Assembly: GCA_030145845.1 (NCBI GenBank)
Contig: JAIXHJ010000010.1
Span: forward strand, 1 to 64,000
From: Pseudomonadota bacterium
Lineage (GTDB): Bacteria; Pseudomonadota; Gammaproteobacteria; Pseudomonadales; Oceanobacteraceae
Direction of reading: 5' to 3'
DNA: 64,000 bases
The notes below the pieces were generated by a model. The model saw only the letters and a program-made list of their open reading frames with translations. It was not told the DNA's origin and did not search any database. Below, piece by piece: positions 1-6,724 of the stretch. The first letter of the stretch is position 1, and each line of letters begins with the position of its first letter. The position numbers were made by a program, and so were the translations under genes.

Positions 1-113
1 TTCCGCCAAAATGGCGGGAAACGGGCAAGATATACAAAAATAACGGGAAGATAGTGTCTGAATTTTCGATTTTTTGCCGGCTAAAACCAAGATCAGCAAA
101 AATCAGCGGTTAA

Positions 114-647
114 TCAGACCTTCCCTATCACTCTTGCTTTTTTCTCAATGAAGGTATTCCATGCGATAGAGCACTGTTCGACAATATCGTCATAACCACT
201 AAAACAACGATTGGCCAACACATTTTGACGCAGCCATTGCCATACCTGCTCTATTGGATTCAACTCCGGTGAATAAGGTGGCAACTTGAGAAGCGTCAGA
301 TTATCAAAGTCATCGGCCAAATCCTGTTGATGCCAGCCTGCGCCGTCCATGATGACCAGCGCATGGCGCCCAAATGCGGTGGCGGTTGAAATCAGTTTTA
401 AATGCTCGTTCATATATTCGCTATTGGCATGCGGGGCAATAATCGCTTGTGTCGCCCCCGTTGCCGGACACACGGCGCCATATAGATACGCTGATTCAAA
501 TTGTTGCTGCTTTACAGCCCTTGGACGGGTCCCTTTCTCAGCCCAAATACGGGTGGTGGTATTCTGTTGGCCAAAGCGGGCTTCATCTTGAAACCAAACG
601 TCAATGCGATCGAGTGCAACGTGCCCAGGTGAATCGCCACCAGTTTG
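114..647 (-). pseudogene. IS630-family transposase, 3' remnant
   Basis: The minus strand is open from just after a TAG near 648 down to the TGA at 114. It encodes the catalytic DDE half of an IS630-type transposase. All three acidic residues are visible: FQDEARFG near the start, VIMDGAGWHQ in the middle and PPYSPELNPIEQVW near the end. The only convenient ATG is at 473, but homology clearly starts further upstream, at 613 or beyond. The N-terminal helix-turn-helix half that recognises the element ends is missing, so this is a truncated and presumably dead transposase. It abuts the IS3 fragment that starts near 645, which suggests that a later insertion or deletion removed its 5' end. Confidence 0.8.
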
Positions 648-692
648 CTAGACACCTTTGAGTTAGAGAAAATGACTCAAACAGAGGTGAGT

Positions 693-791
693 ATGAGCAA
701 CAAACGCTATCCCGAAGAATTCAAGATCGAAGCCGTTAAGCAAGTGACCGTTGCCGGCCACAGTGTCGCTGATGTTGCTGAACGATTAGGT
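693..791 (+). pseudogene. IS3-family orfA N-terminal fragment
   Basis: From the ATG at 693 the first 33 codons read MSNKRYPEEFKIEAVKQV and on to VADVAERLG. This is the typical N-terminal helix-turn-helix of an IS3-group OrfA (transposase_8 type). A ribosome-binding site (GAGGTGAG) sits just upstream. The resemblance stops at about 791; the frame then runs on for some 36 codons of unrelated sequence to a stop at 897-899. No OrfB catalytic domain follows. The element is therefore a 5' stub of roughly 150 bp. Its outer end probably lies near 645, where the IS630 remnant is cut. Confidence 0.7.
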
Positions 792-911
792 GAGATACAC
801 GATCTTGCGGCGGTGCTCTACCAGGTCTTCAATACATCCTCGTCATATTGGAAGAACCCCATTAACATTCAAAGGAATAACAGAAAGCTTAAAAATTAAA
901 TGCACATACTT

Positions 912-1175
912 TTAAAACTGATCATTCGGTAACAACGCAGAAAAAGCCCTACGCAACTGTCCTGTTGTGCGTTTTTCTGCAGGCCAGTTGCGCTGCTGCT
1001 CTAACACCCACACCTGCACTGCACGATAATTATTATAGCGACGACTAACCCCCAGATATCGGGCCAGCCCATACCCAGGCTGAATGTTGAAGCTGCGTAT
1101 CAGCCACTCGGCCAGATCGTATGTCTTAGGAGGAATCCAGATGCTGCTGTACATTTGTTGCTGAATCATAAACAC
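912..1175 (-). CDS. Hypothetical protein downstream of integrase
   Basis: An 87-residue protein whose start lies 3 nt downstream of the integrase stop codon, with a ribosome-binding site (AGGAGGTG) just ahead of the ATG, so the two genes are probably cotranscribed. It contains a stretch of aromatic and basic residues (WLIRSFNIQPGYGLARYLGV, then RRYNNYRAVQVWV). I do not recognise a family. The position suggests a cargo or accessory protein of the integrated element. No signal peptide or membrane segment is evident. Confidence 0.5.
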   Translation of the reverse strand: MFMIQQQMYSSIWIPPKTYDLAEWLIRSFNIQPGYGLARYLGVSRRYNNYRAVQVWVLEQQRNWPAEKRTTGQLRRAFSALLPNDQF

Positions 1176-1178
1176 CTC

Positions 1179-2363
1179 CTAACGGTTACCAACCAGATTC
1201 TCAAACGCTGATCCGTCCATGCGGGTCAGGTTCGGGATGTAGCGCGAATACACCTTGAACAGCATTTCCGTAGAAGAATGTCCCAATACCCGCGCCACCC
1301 ACTCAGGGTTCTCCCCCGAAGCCAGAAACAACGTGGCGGCAGTATGTCGTGTTTGGTAGGGCCTGCGCGTTGCTAGGCCCAGGTAACGCAGCAGCGGATA
1401 CCAGACTCTTTTGGTGACGTTGTTCTGATCCAGTGGCTCTCCGGCGGAGTTACAAAACACATAGGGGCTGATGCGTCCGGTGCTAGCACGCTGAGCCATC
1501 AGGGCATCGTAGACCGGCCCAAGCATGGGAATTTCGCGCTGAGAACCATTGTTTTTGGTGTATTCGGTTTGGCCGGCAATTAATGTTTCACGCACCAGAA
1601 TCTGCCGGCGCTCAAAATCAATGTACTGCCACTTCAGGCCATCTATCTCACCGGTACGCATGCCGGTAAAAAAGCGCACGGTGTAGTAGTTGCGATAATC
1701 GGCACGCACGTTTTCGAGGATCTTGTTCACTTCGACGAGTGAGAAAGGTTCGATGTGGATTTTCTTCATCTTTAAAGGACGGATGTTCCGGTATGGATTT
1801 TCAAAGCCATAACGGTCGCATGCTTCATCCATGATCATCCGCAACACTCCCATCCGGTTGTTGAGTGTCTTGGCTGACAGAGTGGCATTGCCGCAACGCC
1901 CTGGAATCGCCGCCTGCTGCAAGCGAAAGTTGAGCAGATCCTCTTTGGTGATCTGATTCAGCGGTTGATCACCAAAGGCTGGCAGCAATGCGCTGTCGAG
2001 CAAGGAACGCACATTGCGTAGGTGCGATGCCCGCCACTCGATGGACTTTTCTGTGAACCACTGTTGGCAGAACTCAGCGAAGGTTGGTGTGGCCGGGCCT
2101 TTTTTGATTCCCACAGCGGGTGCCTGCTGATAACGCTCTTCCAATGCTTCAGCCTTGGCCGCATTGGGGCTGTTGGGGAAAAACTCCCGGTAATTGAATT
2201 CCCCCAGAATGATTTTGGCTTCGATACGCTGCATCAGCGTTTCCAGCTGTTTCCGATTGCGAGGGATATCATCGAGTAGCGTTTGCTCTCGGTAACGCTG
2301 CCCTTTATAGCGAAAATCCAGAAACAGCTTATTGGTTTCCGGGCGCGCTCTTACCTTAGCCAT
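1179..2363 (-). CDS. Tyrosine recombinase / integrase
   Basis: A 394-residue site-specific tyrosine recombinase that would integrate and excise a mobile element. The N-terminus (MAKVRARP, then LFLDFRYKGQRYREQT) resembles the DUF3596 arm-binding domain of phage and island integrases. A SAM-like core-binding domain follows (TFAEFCQQWF, residues about 100-200), then the catalytic domain. The catalytic residues are visible: Arg in FFTGMRTGEI, Lys in YTKNNGSQREI, His-x-x-Arg as TRHTAATL (His-Thr at the HxxR position), His in VLGHSS and the Tyr nucleophile in YSRYIP. I chose the start at 2363 rather than 2372 because GGAGG lies 8 nt upstream of it. The gene overlaps the Xis-like gene by 8 nt, which implies coupled expression. 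Confidence 0.9.
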   Translation of the reverse strand: MAKVRARPETNKLFLDFRYKGQRYREQTLLDDIPRNRKQLETLMQRIEAKIILGEFNYREFFPNSPNAAKAEALEERYQQAPAVGIKKGPATPTFAEFCQQWFTEKSIEWRASHLRNVRSLLDSALLPAFGDQPLNQITKEDLLNFRLQQAAIPGRCGNATLSAKTLNNRMGVLRMIMDEACDRYGFENPYRNIRPLKMKKIHIEPFSLVEVNKILENVRADYRNYYTVRFFTGMRTGEIDGLKWQYIDFERRQILVRETLIAGQTEYTKNNGSQREIPMLGPVYDALMAQRASTGRISPYVFCNSAGEPLDQNNVTKRVWYPLLRYLGLATRRPYQTRHTAATLFLASGENPEWVARVLGHSSTEMLFKVYSRYIPNLTRMDGSAFENLVGNR

Positions 2364-2589
2364 GGCATACACCTCCGCGCGCCATAGGAATGGCGACCGT
2401 ATCGGCAGTGTTGGTTAGCATTTCCTGTTCAATGGCTTCCCACAGATACAGGATCTTGCGTCCACCAAACGGGCGGATGTAATGCTTGCCCTCCAGCAAG
2501 ACATTGTCCTTCAGTGAGTTGCGGATAGTTCTTGCGTCATATTTGATGCGTGCAGACAGCTCTTCGGTTGTCAGATATGTCGTATTCAT
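2356..2589 (-). CDS. AlpA/Xis-like DNA-binding protein
   Basis: A 77-residue protein beginning MNTTYLTTEELSARIKYDAR, which matches the winged helix-turn-helix pattern of excisionase or AlpA-type proteins (a helix with T-x-E-E-L-S-x-R-I, then a recognition helix and an R-x-F-G-G-R-K wing). Such proteins bend DNA for excision or control the integrase gene. I chose the ATG at 2589, behind AGGAG, over the longer frame from 2616. The gene lies directly upstream of the integrase and overlaps it, and it diverges from the XRE regulator across a region with two dyad operators. Confidence 0.65.
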   Translation of the reverse strand: MNTTYLTTEELSARIKYDARTIRNSLKDNVLLEGKHYIRPFGGRKILYLWEAIEQEMLTNTADTVAIPMARGGVCHG

Positions 2590-2620
2590 GAGAATATTTG
2601 CTCCTGTTGCGATCATCGAA

Positions 2621-2638
2621 TGATAATTTAAGTTATCA
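2621..2638. promoter_or_regulatory. Dyad operator 1 (TGATAA-N6-TTATCA)
   Basis: A perfect 6-bp inverted repeat with a 6-bp spacer, upstream of the Xis-like gene. The same half-sites and spacing recur at 2685-2702. It is probably bound by the adjacent XRE regulator, but that is inference. Confidence 0.55.
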
Positions 2639-2684
2639 GATGATTATTAATATAAACACACTTGGGAGCATTTCAAGTGGTTTT

Positions 2685-2702
2685 TGATAATTTTTATTAT
2701 CA
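2685..2702. promoter_or_regulatory. Dyad operator 2 (TGATAA-N6-TTATCA)
   Basis: The second copy of the 18-bp dyad. Here the symmetry extends inward to 7 bp (TGATAAT and ATTATCA around TTTT). It sits 13 bp ahead of the XRE ATG, a good position for autorepression. Its centre is 64 bp from that of operator 1. Confidence 0.6.
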
Positions 2703-2714
2703 CTGGTGCATTCT

Positions 2715-2936
2715 ATGATCCGGTTTCATCTGAAAAAGCTGATTGCGGACAAAGAGTTTGCTGAAAAGCGGCGCATCACCATTGCGGAGATTTCGGAAGA
2801 GACCGGGATCAATCGTATGACCCTGTCAAAGATTCTGAACCATCCAGGCCACAGCACGGTTACCGACAACCTCGATAAGCTGTGCACCTACTTCGACTGC
2901 AAAATCGAAGACCTCGTTACCTACATCAAAGAGTGA
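2715..2936 (+). CDS. XRE-family transcriptional regulator (Cro/CI-like)
   Basis: A 73-residue single-domain regulator. The helix-turn-helix is clear: ITIAEISEETGINRMTLSKILNHPG contains the Q/E-like helix, the turn at GIN and the recognition helix. The tail CTYFDCKIEDLVTYI is typical of the HTH_26 type. I chose the ATG at 2715 over an in-frame GTG at 2706; neither has a strong ribosome-binding site. It is divergent from the Xis-integrase pair and, with the two dyads between them, forms a small lysogeny-like control module. Confidence 0.75.
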   Translation: MIRFHLKKLIADKEFAEKRRITIAEISEETGINRMTLSKILNHPGHSTVTDNLDKLCTYFDCKIEDLVTYIKE

Positions 2937-2950
2937 TCCCTGGATCACTC
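2931..2950. repeat. Perfect 9-bp inverted repeat at the XRE stop codon
   Basis: GAGTGATCC, a 2-nt loop and GGATCACTC form a perfect hairpin that contains the XRE stop codon. No T-run follows, so it is not a classical terminator. It could be a weak terminator, an mRNA-stability hairpin or a protein-binding dyad. Confidence 0.45.
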
Positions 2951-2993
2951 ATCTGCTCGATCTCCCCGTCTTGATCTCCTTGTGCCTTTAGTT

Positions 2994-3225
2994 GCCTTAA
3001 GGTCAGGTCAAAAAACAACCACATCGATGTTTGAAATTTTTGGGCACACCTTGGGCACAAAATGGGCACAGGCCCGTTTTTGCTCTTTTTTGGGCGACCG
3101 TTTGGTGGGGTAAATCTGAGTGTTTTCGGATGTATCCGGACGATGGAAAACTGGCTGGTGAACAGAGCTATCTGGACAAGAATTGACCAATCACAGCGCT
3201 GTGCCCAAAGTAGCCTTAAGGTCAG
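2994..3225. repeat. Repeat-rich non-coding segment, candidate integrase arm sites
   Basis: No convincing gene lies between 2937 and 3347. The segment contains TGGGCACA three times at 3041, 3052 and 3063, exactly 11 bp apart, plus an inverted copy (TGTGCCCA) at 3200-3207. A 13-bp direct repeat, GCCTTAAGGTCAG, occurs at 2994-3006 and 3213-3225. Helically phased short repeats beside an int/xis module are typical of arm-type integrase sites. That reading is inference; the repeats themselves are seen directly. Confidence 0.5.
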
Positions 3226-3313
3226 ACGATTTTTTCAGGGGGAACGAAAGAGGGGGCAGCCCAACAGTGGGGCCTGAATGGCGAAACCCAGCATTCATGC
3301 GGATTTCAGGCAT

Positions 3314-3344
3314 AAAAAAACCCAACACAAGGCTGGGTTCTTTT
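3314..3344 (-). terminator. Terminator of the tRNA-fMet operon
   Basis: On the minus strand, AACCCA and TGGGTT pair around a short loop and are followed by seven T residues, just after the last tRNA-fMet gene. Confidence 0.75.
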
Positions 3345-3347
3345 AAA

Positions 3348-3424
<77 letters not shown>

Positions 3425-3480
3425 ACAAATTGCTCTGCTAAGAGAGACTTAAACACTACTGCTCTGACCACAAAAAACGT

Positions 3481-3557
<77 letters not shown>

Positions 3558-3602
3558 ACAATTGCTTCACTACTTTCTGACGTTACAACCAACAGAAGCG
3601 GT

Positions 3603-3661
3603 TGGTTGCGGGGGCCGGATGGTTATGAGCCCGACGAGCTACCAGGCTGCTCCACCCCGCG
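3603..3661 (-). pseudogene. Deleted third copy of tRNA-fMet
   Basis: This 59-nt copy matches the initiator tRNAs at both ends, including the encoded CCA, the CAT anticodon and the C1-A72 mismatch. It has lost 18 nt relative to copy 2. The loss takes out the variable loop, part of the 3' anticodon stem and the 5' side of the T arm, so it cannot fold into a tRNA. Its acceptor stem carries paired changes relative to copies 1 and 2 (GGGG/CCCC instead of GGGA/TCCC), which suggests it was functional before the deletion. It is the promoter-proximal member of the operon. Confidence 0.85.
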
Positions 3662-3674
3662 TCAGAGGCTGCGT

Positions 3675-3703
3675 ATATTACGTAGGCACCTGCCTGGTGT
3701 CAA
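3675..3703 (-). promoter_or_regulatory. Sigma70 promoter of the tRNA-fMet operon
   Basis: On the minus strand, a consensus TTGACA (3698-3703), a 17-nt spacer and TAATAT (3675-3680) lie 14 nt upstream of the first tRNA copy. This is the strongest-looking promoter in the window. Confidence 0.85.
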
Positions 3704-3840
3704 GGGTAAGAGTTTGTTTTGCAGAGTTTTTTTCAGAATAATCCGCCACAGGTGCGAAAAATTTATGCCGGTCTCTGGCACTCATGCGGGACTGATGGTA
3801 GGTTTACCGGGCATAAAATAACAAAAATAACGTGAAGCCT

Positions 3841-4884
3841 ATGACTGCGCATCCGACCAATACAATAACATCGGCCGCACTTCAGCCCCTGCTGCGCTTA
3901 CTGGAAAGCAAGGGGTTTTCCGGCAAAGACCTTATGGCCTCCGGGCTTGAGTCACGTCCTGAGCACGTGTCCGGCCAGCGTATTCCGATCAGCCAGTTTG
4001 ACCGGCTGCTGGAACAGGCCAGCAAACTGCTGAATCAACCGGCCATCGGCTTTGCCGCCGGCCAGCATCTGGATCTGCCCAGCTTCTATCTGCTCGGCTT
4101 TCTGCTCAGCAGCTGCCAGACCGGCCGTGAAGCGCTGACCATCCTGCGCCGCTACTATTCCCTGATCAGTGACACCCGCTCACCGGATCTGTTTGTCGGC
4201 CATCAGAGCATCAAGGTAGTGTATTACGTTGCCGAAGGCAGCAGCTTCGGCAGCCATACCCGCACGGAATTCATTGCCACCAGCATCCACACCGCCGGTA
4301 AAGCCTTCGGTGGCCACCTGTATCAGGTACAGGGCGCCGGATTCTGTTTCCCACCGCCTTCATACCGCCATGAAATGGAAGACTATTTCGGTATTCCACT
4401 GCAGTTTAACCAGCCGCATAACTGGATTTCCTTCTCCGCCCGGCTGCTGGATCAGCCACTTTCCCAGGCCAACCCGGAACTGTTCCGTGAACTGGAAGAG
4501 CAGGCCGAAAAAGCGTCACAGCGCTTTGCCGACCTCAGCCCCTTTTCGCGTAAGGTGATGCATATTCTGTATCAGTGGCCGGAATCCATCCCCATCACCA
4601 AGGAGTCAGTGGCCGATCTGCTGAGTACCAGCAGCCGTACCCTGACCCGCCGCCTGCAGGAAGAAAACTGTCAGTTCTCCTCTCTGCTGCGGGATGTACG
4701 TCTGGAGAAGGCCAAGCATGCACTGCAATTCGGTCATGCCGATGTGCAGCAGCTGGCAATTGAGCTGGGTTTCTCTGACCGCCGTGGCTTTGAGCGGGCA
4801 TTCAAGCAATGGACCGGGGAAACCCCGGCCGCTTACCGCCGCAGCTGCCGCTGCCAGCCACAGGCCTGTCTGGAAGAAGCCTGA
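3841..4884 (+). CDS. AraC-family transcriptional regulator
   Basis: A 347-residue regulator. The N-terminal two thirds resemble the arabinose-binding-like domain of OruR/ArgR-type AraC regulators (LLRLLESKGFSGKDLMASGL, then IPISQFDRLLEQASKLL and IGFAAGQHL). The C-terminus holds the double helix-turn-helix: ESVADLLSTSSRTLTRRLQ and VQQLAIELGFSDRRGFERAF, ending in the usual KQWTGETPAAYRR. The ATG at 3841 is preferred over a GTG at 3832. The gene is followed by a strong terminator and stands alone, so its target and effector cannot be read from context. Confidence 0.85.
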   Translation: MTAHPTNTITSAALQPLLRLLESKGFSGKDLMASGLESRPEHVSGQRIPISQFDRLLEQASKLLNQPAIGFAAGQHLDLPSFYLLGFLLSSCQTGREALTILRRYYSLISDTRSPDLFVGHQSIKVVYYVAEGSSFGSHTRTEFIATSIHTAGKAFGGHLYQVQGAGFCFPPPSYRHEMEDYFGIPLQFNQPHNWISFSARLLDQPLSQANPELFRELEEQAEKASQRFADLSPFSRKVMHILYQWPESIPITKESVADLLSTSSRTLTRRLQEENCQFSSLLRDVRLEKAKHALQFGHADVQQLAIELGFSDRRGFERAFKQWTGETPAAYRRSCRCQPQACLEEA

Positions 4885-4893
4885 CAGCGGCAT

Positions 4894-4921
4894 AAAAAAA
4901 GCGGCCACAGCCGCTTTTTTT
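4894..4921. terminator. Bidirectional terminator
   Basis: AAAAAAAGCGGC, a 4-nt loop and GCCGCTTTTTTT. It lies between the AraC gene and the convergent gene ending at 4936 and should serve both. Confidence 0.8.
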
Positions 4922-4935
4922 ATGCCCGATGCTGT

Positions 4936-5391
4936 TTACCAGTCATTCGCTGATAACGCTGCCCGTACCGTTCGCATTTTCTCGGTCTGCTCCAGCTGAA
5001 CCAGACTCTCAAACAGGGCGCGTGATGCATCGTTGGTGGACTCACTCAGCATCTGCCGGTAAAGGCCGATCATATAATCATCAATTTTCAGCGCAATCCG
5101 GACCAGCTCATCAACCGACACATCCGGGTGCATTTCACGGCAGTCTGCCAGTGCTTCACTGATGGAACCCGGCTCAAACTGGTGCCATTCTGTCAGCACC
5201 GGACCGGACAGATCCTCTTCAATGCGTGCCATGGCTTCAGCCAGTGTATTTTCATGCTCAGCCAGCAGGTGCAGCATCATATCCACCCGTTCCCGCTGGG
5301 TCTCATCACGCAGCTGCTCATACAGATTGCGCGCATGCTCATGCAGCCTGCGGCTGTAATCCAGAATATCTTTTACGGTTGAATAGCTCAT
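4936..5391 (-). CDS. Uncharacterised helical protein, ferritin-like fold suspected
   Basis: A 151-residue cytoplasmic protein with no signal peptide. It looks almost entirely helical. An early helix pair contains RLHEHARNLYEQ and the motif LLAEHENTLAEAM, where an E-H-x-x-x-A-E pattern recalls rubrerythrin/ferritin-like four-helix proteins. A later helix has LVRIALKIDDYMIGLYRQML. The metal-ligand set is not complete enough to call a ferroxidase. The start ATG is preceded by AGGAG at a good distance. Function is unknown; the fold assignment is inference. Confidence 0.6.
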   Translation of the reverse strand: MSYSTVKDILDYSRRLHEHARNLYEQLRDETQRERVDMMLHLLAEHENTLAEAMARIEEDLSGPVLTEWHQFEPGSISEALADCREMHPDVSVDELVRIALKIDDYMIGLYRQMLSESTNDASRALFESLVQLEQTEKMRTVRAALSANDW

Positions 5392-5464
5392 GCGTCCGAC
5401 TCCTGTTTTTATACTCTGAGGATAGCGTTATCCCGAGCAATCAGCCATTGCCGGAGGTCAATGG

Positions 5465-6013
5465 TTATTCTTCTCCGCCGTTGTCAAACTGAGCCGCCAG
5501 CTGGCCACGGTACGGGCGGACGGCTTCCTTATCAGCATCACTGACCTGCGCCACAGCCCTGACCATCATCAGCGAGGCACTCATCACCTGCTCCATCATG
5601 GCTTTCTGTTCTGCCGGCAGGTCCGACTCACGGATCTGCTGCAGCTGCGCTTCCATCTGCGACAGCGTGACCGGATCATTTTCCATTTCAACCGCCAGAT
5701 AAGCGAGCGAAATACGGCCGGACTGATCGGCCCACGCTTCGACATCAGCGTACCCTTCAGCGCGGACTTCTTTATTGAACGCGTCATACAGGCCGGCGTC
5801 TTTCAGATCCCGAATACCGCGCTGGAACATCGCATCAATACTGTCATCCTGCTGCGAAAAGTCATCCTGCGGCAACTGATCATCGTGATCATCCAGCCAC
5901 TTCTGCAGCTGTGGCATACTTTTCATCCAGTGTTCAATATCCTTGCCGGTGAGGTCTGCAGCCGTAGCCAGAGGGGCCACGATAACCAACAGCAGGGCGA
6001 GCATTAAGCGCAT
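5465..6013 (-). CDS. Secreted protein of unknown function
   Basis: A 182-residue protein with a clear Sec signal peptide (MRLMLALLLVIVAPLATAA, cleavage after about residue 18), so it is probably periplasmic. The mature part is acidic and helical, with two Asp/Gln-rich turns (WLDDHDDQLPQDDFSQQDDS) and a long helix with SLMMVRAVAQVSDADK. No cysteine or lipobox is seen. AGGAG precedes the ATG. I do not recognise a family. The neighbours (an ETFB-methyltransferase-like gene and a lytic transglycosylase) do not define its role. Confidence 0.65.
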   Translation of the reverse strand: MRLMLALLLVIVAPLATAADLTGKDIEHWMKSMPQLQKWLDDHDDQLPQDDFSQQDDSIDAMFQRGIRDLKDAGLYDAFNKEVRAEGYADVEAWADQSGRISLAYLAVEMENDPVTLSQMEAQLQQIRESDLPAEQKAMMEQVMSASLMMVRAVAQVSDADKEAVRPYRGQLAAQFDNGGEE

Positions 6014-6055
6014 GGGAATCTCCTGATTAATAAGCGTCTTATTCTGTTGTCAGGC

Positions 6056-6724
6056 TTACACTAACGGGCTTTGTCCGGCCCGGCAATAGATGCTGACATC
6101 GACGGACTCGTCAAAATCACCGATGCGCGGCAGCGTGGCGAAAATCCCCTGCTGCAGACAATCGAGGCGTGCAAAGTCCGGTGCTTTAAAGCGGCTCTCC
6201 GCCAGCAGCCAGTGCGGAATATCCAGCGTCAGACGGCGCAGGTCTGCACTGGAGCTGATGTCATACAGCACGTCTGCGGCCAGCAACAGATCAACATCCG
6301 GCCAGTTGCCTTCCACCCGCCGCACGGTCACAGCATTCAGCGCGGCATTTTCTTCTGCCGCCAGCAGAGCATTGGCATCCAGATCAGCCACCCACACCTC
6401 ACGGGCACCCGCCAGAGCCGCCGCTACCGCGACCAGACCGGAACCACAGCCGAAATCCAGCACCCGGCGGCCGGCAACGGCCTGCGGATGGTCCAGAATC
6501 CAGCCGGCCAGGGCCTGGCCGCCGGCCCAGGCAAAAGCCCAGTACGGCAGCTGCTGCCACAGATCACCGATCTGCTGCATATCCAGCATGACCTCAGGAT
6601 CGTCCAGCGCCATCAGCCACAGCTGCAGGCGCTCTTCACACAACCGGGCCGGCTGCAGCCGGGCACCGGGCAGACGCAGGGACTGACGGAGAATCTTCAG
6701 GGAATGCGGCTTACCAACTGACAT
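6056..6724 (-). CDS. Class I SAM methyltransferase, ETFB-lysine-methyltransferase-like
   Basis: A 222-residue methyltransferase. The core motif PYWAFAWAGGQALAGWILDHP followed by VLDFGCGSGLVAVAAALAGA is the signature of the METTL20/EtfbKMT group, which in mitochondria and some bacteria trimethylates lysines on the electron-transfer flavoprotein beta subunit. The acidic SAM-binding residue is in VWVADLD, and the post-II motif is AADVLYD. Its start overlaps the end of the upstream transglycosylase gene by 14 nt, so the two are translationally coupled. A second copy of this family lies at 16117-16779. The substrate here is not shown by the sequence. Confidence 0.75.
   Translation of the reverse strand: MSVGKPHSLKILRQSLRLPGARLQPARLCEERLQLWLMALDDPEVMLDMQQIGDLWQQLPYWAFAWAGGQALAGWILDHPQAVAGRRVLDFGCGSGLVAVAAALAGAREVWVADLDANALLAAEENAALNAVTVRRVEGNWPDVDLLLAADVLYDISSSADLRRLTLDIPHWLLAESRFKAPDFARLDCLQQGIFATLPRIGDFDESVDVSIYCRAGQSPLV

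Noticed and set aside
6071..6721. Plus-strand frame of 216 codons opposite the methyltransferase gene
   Set aside because: It mirrors a gene with clear SAM motifs, has a His/Gln-rich antisense composition and no ribosome-binding site.
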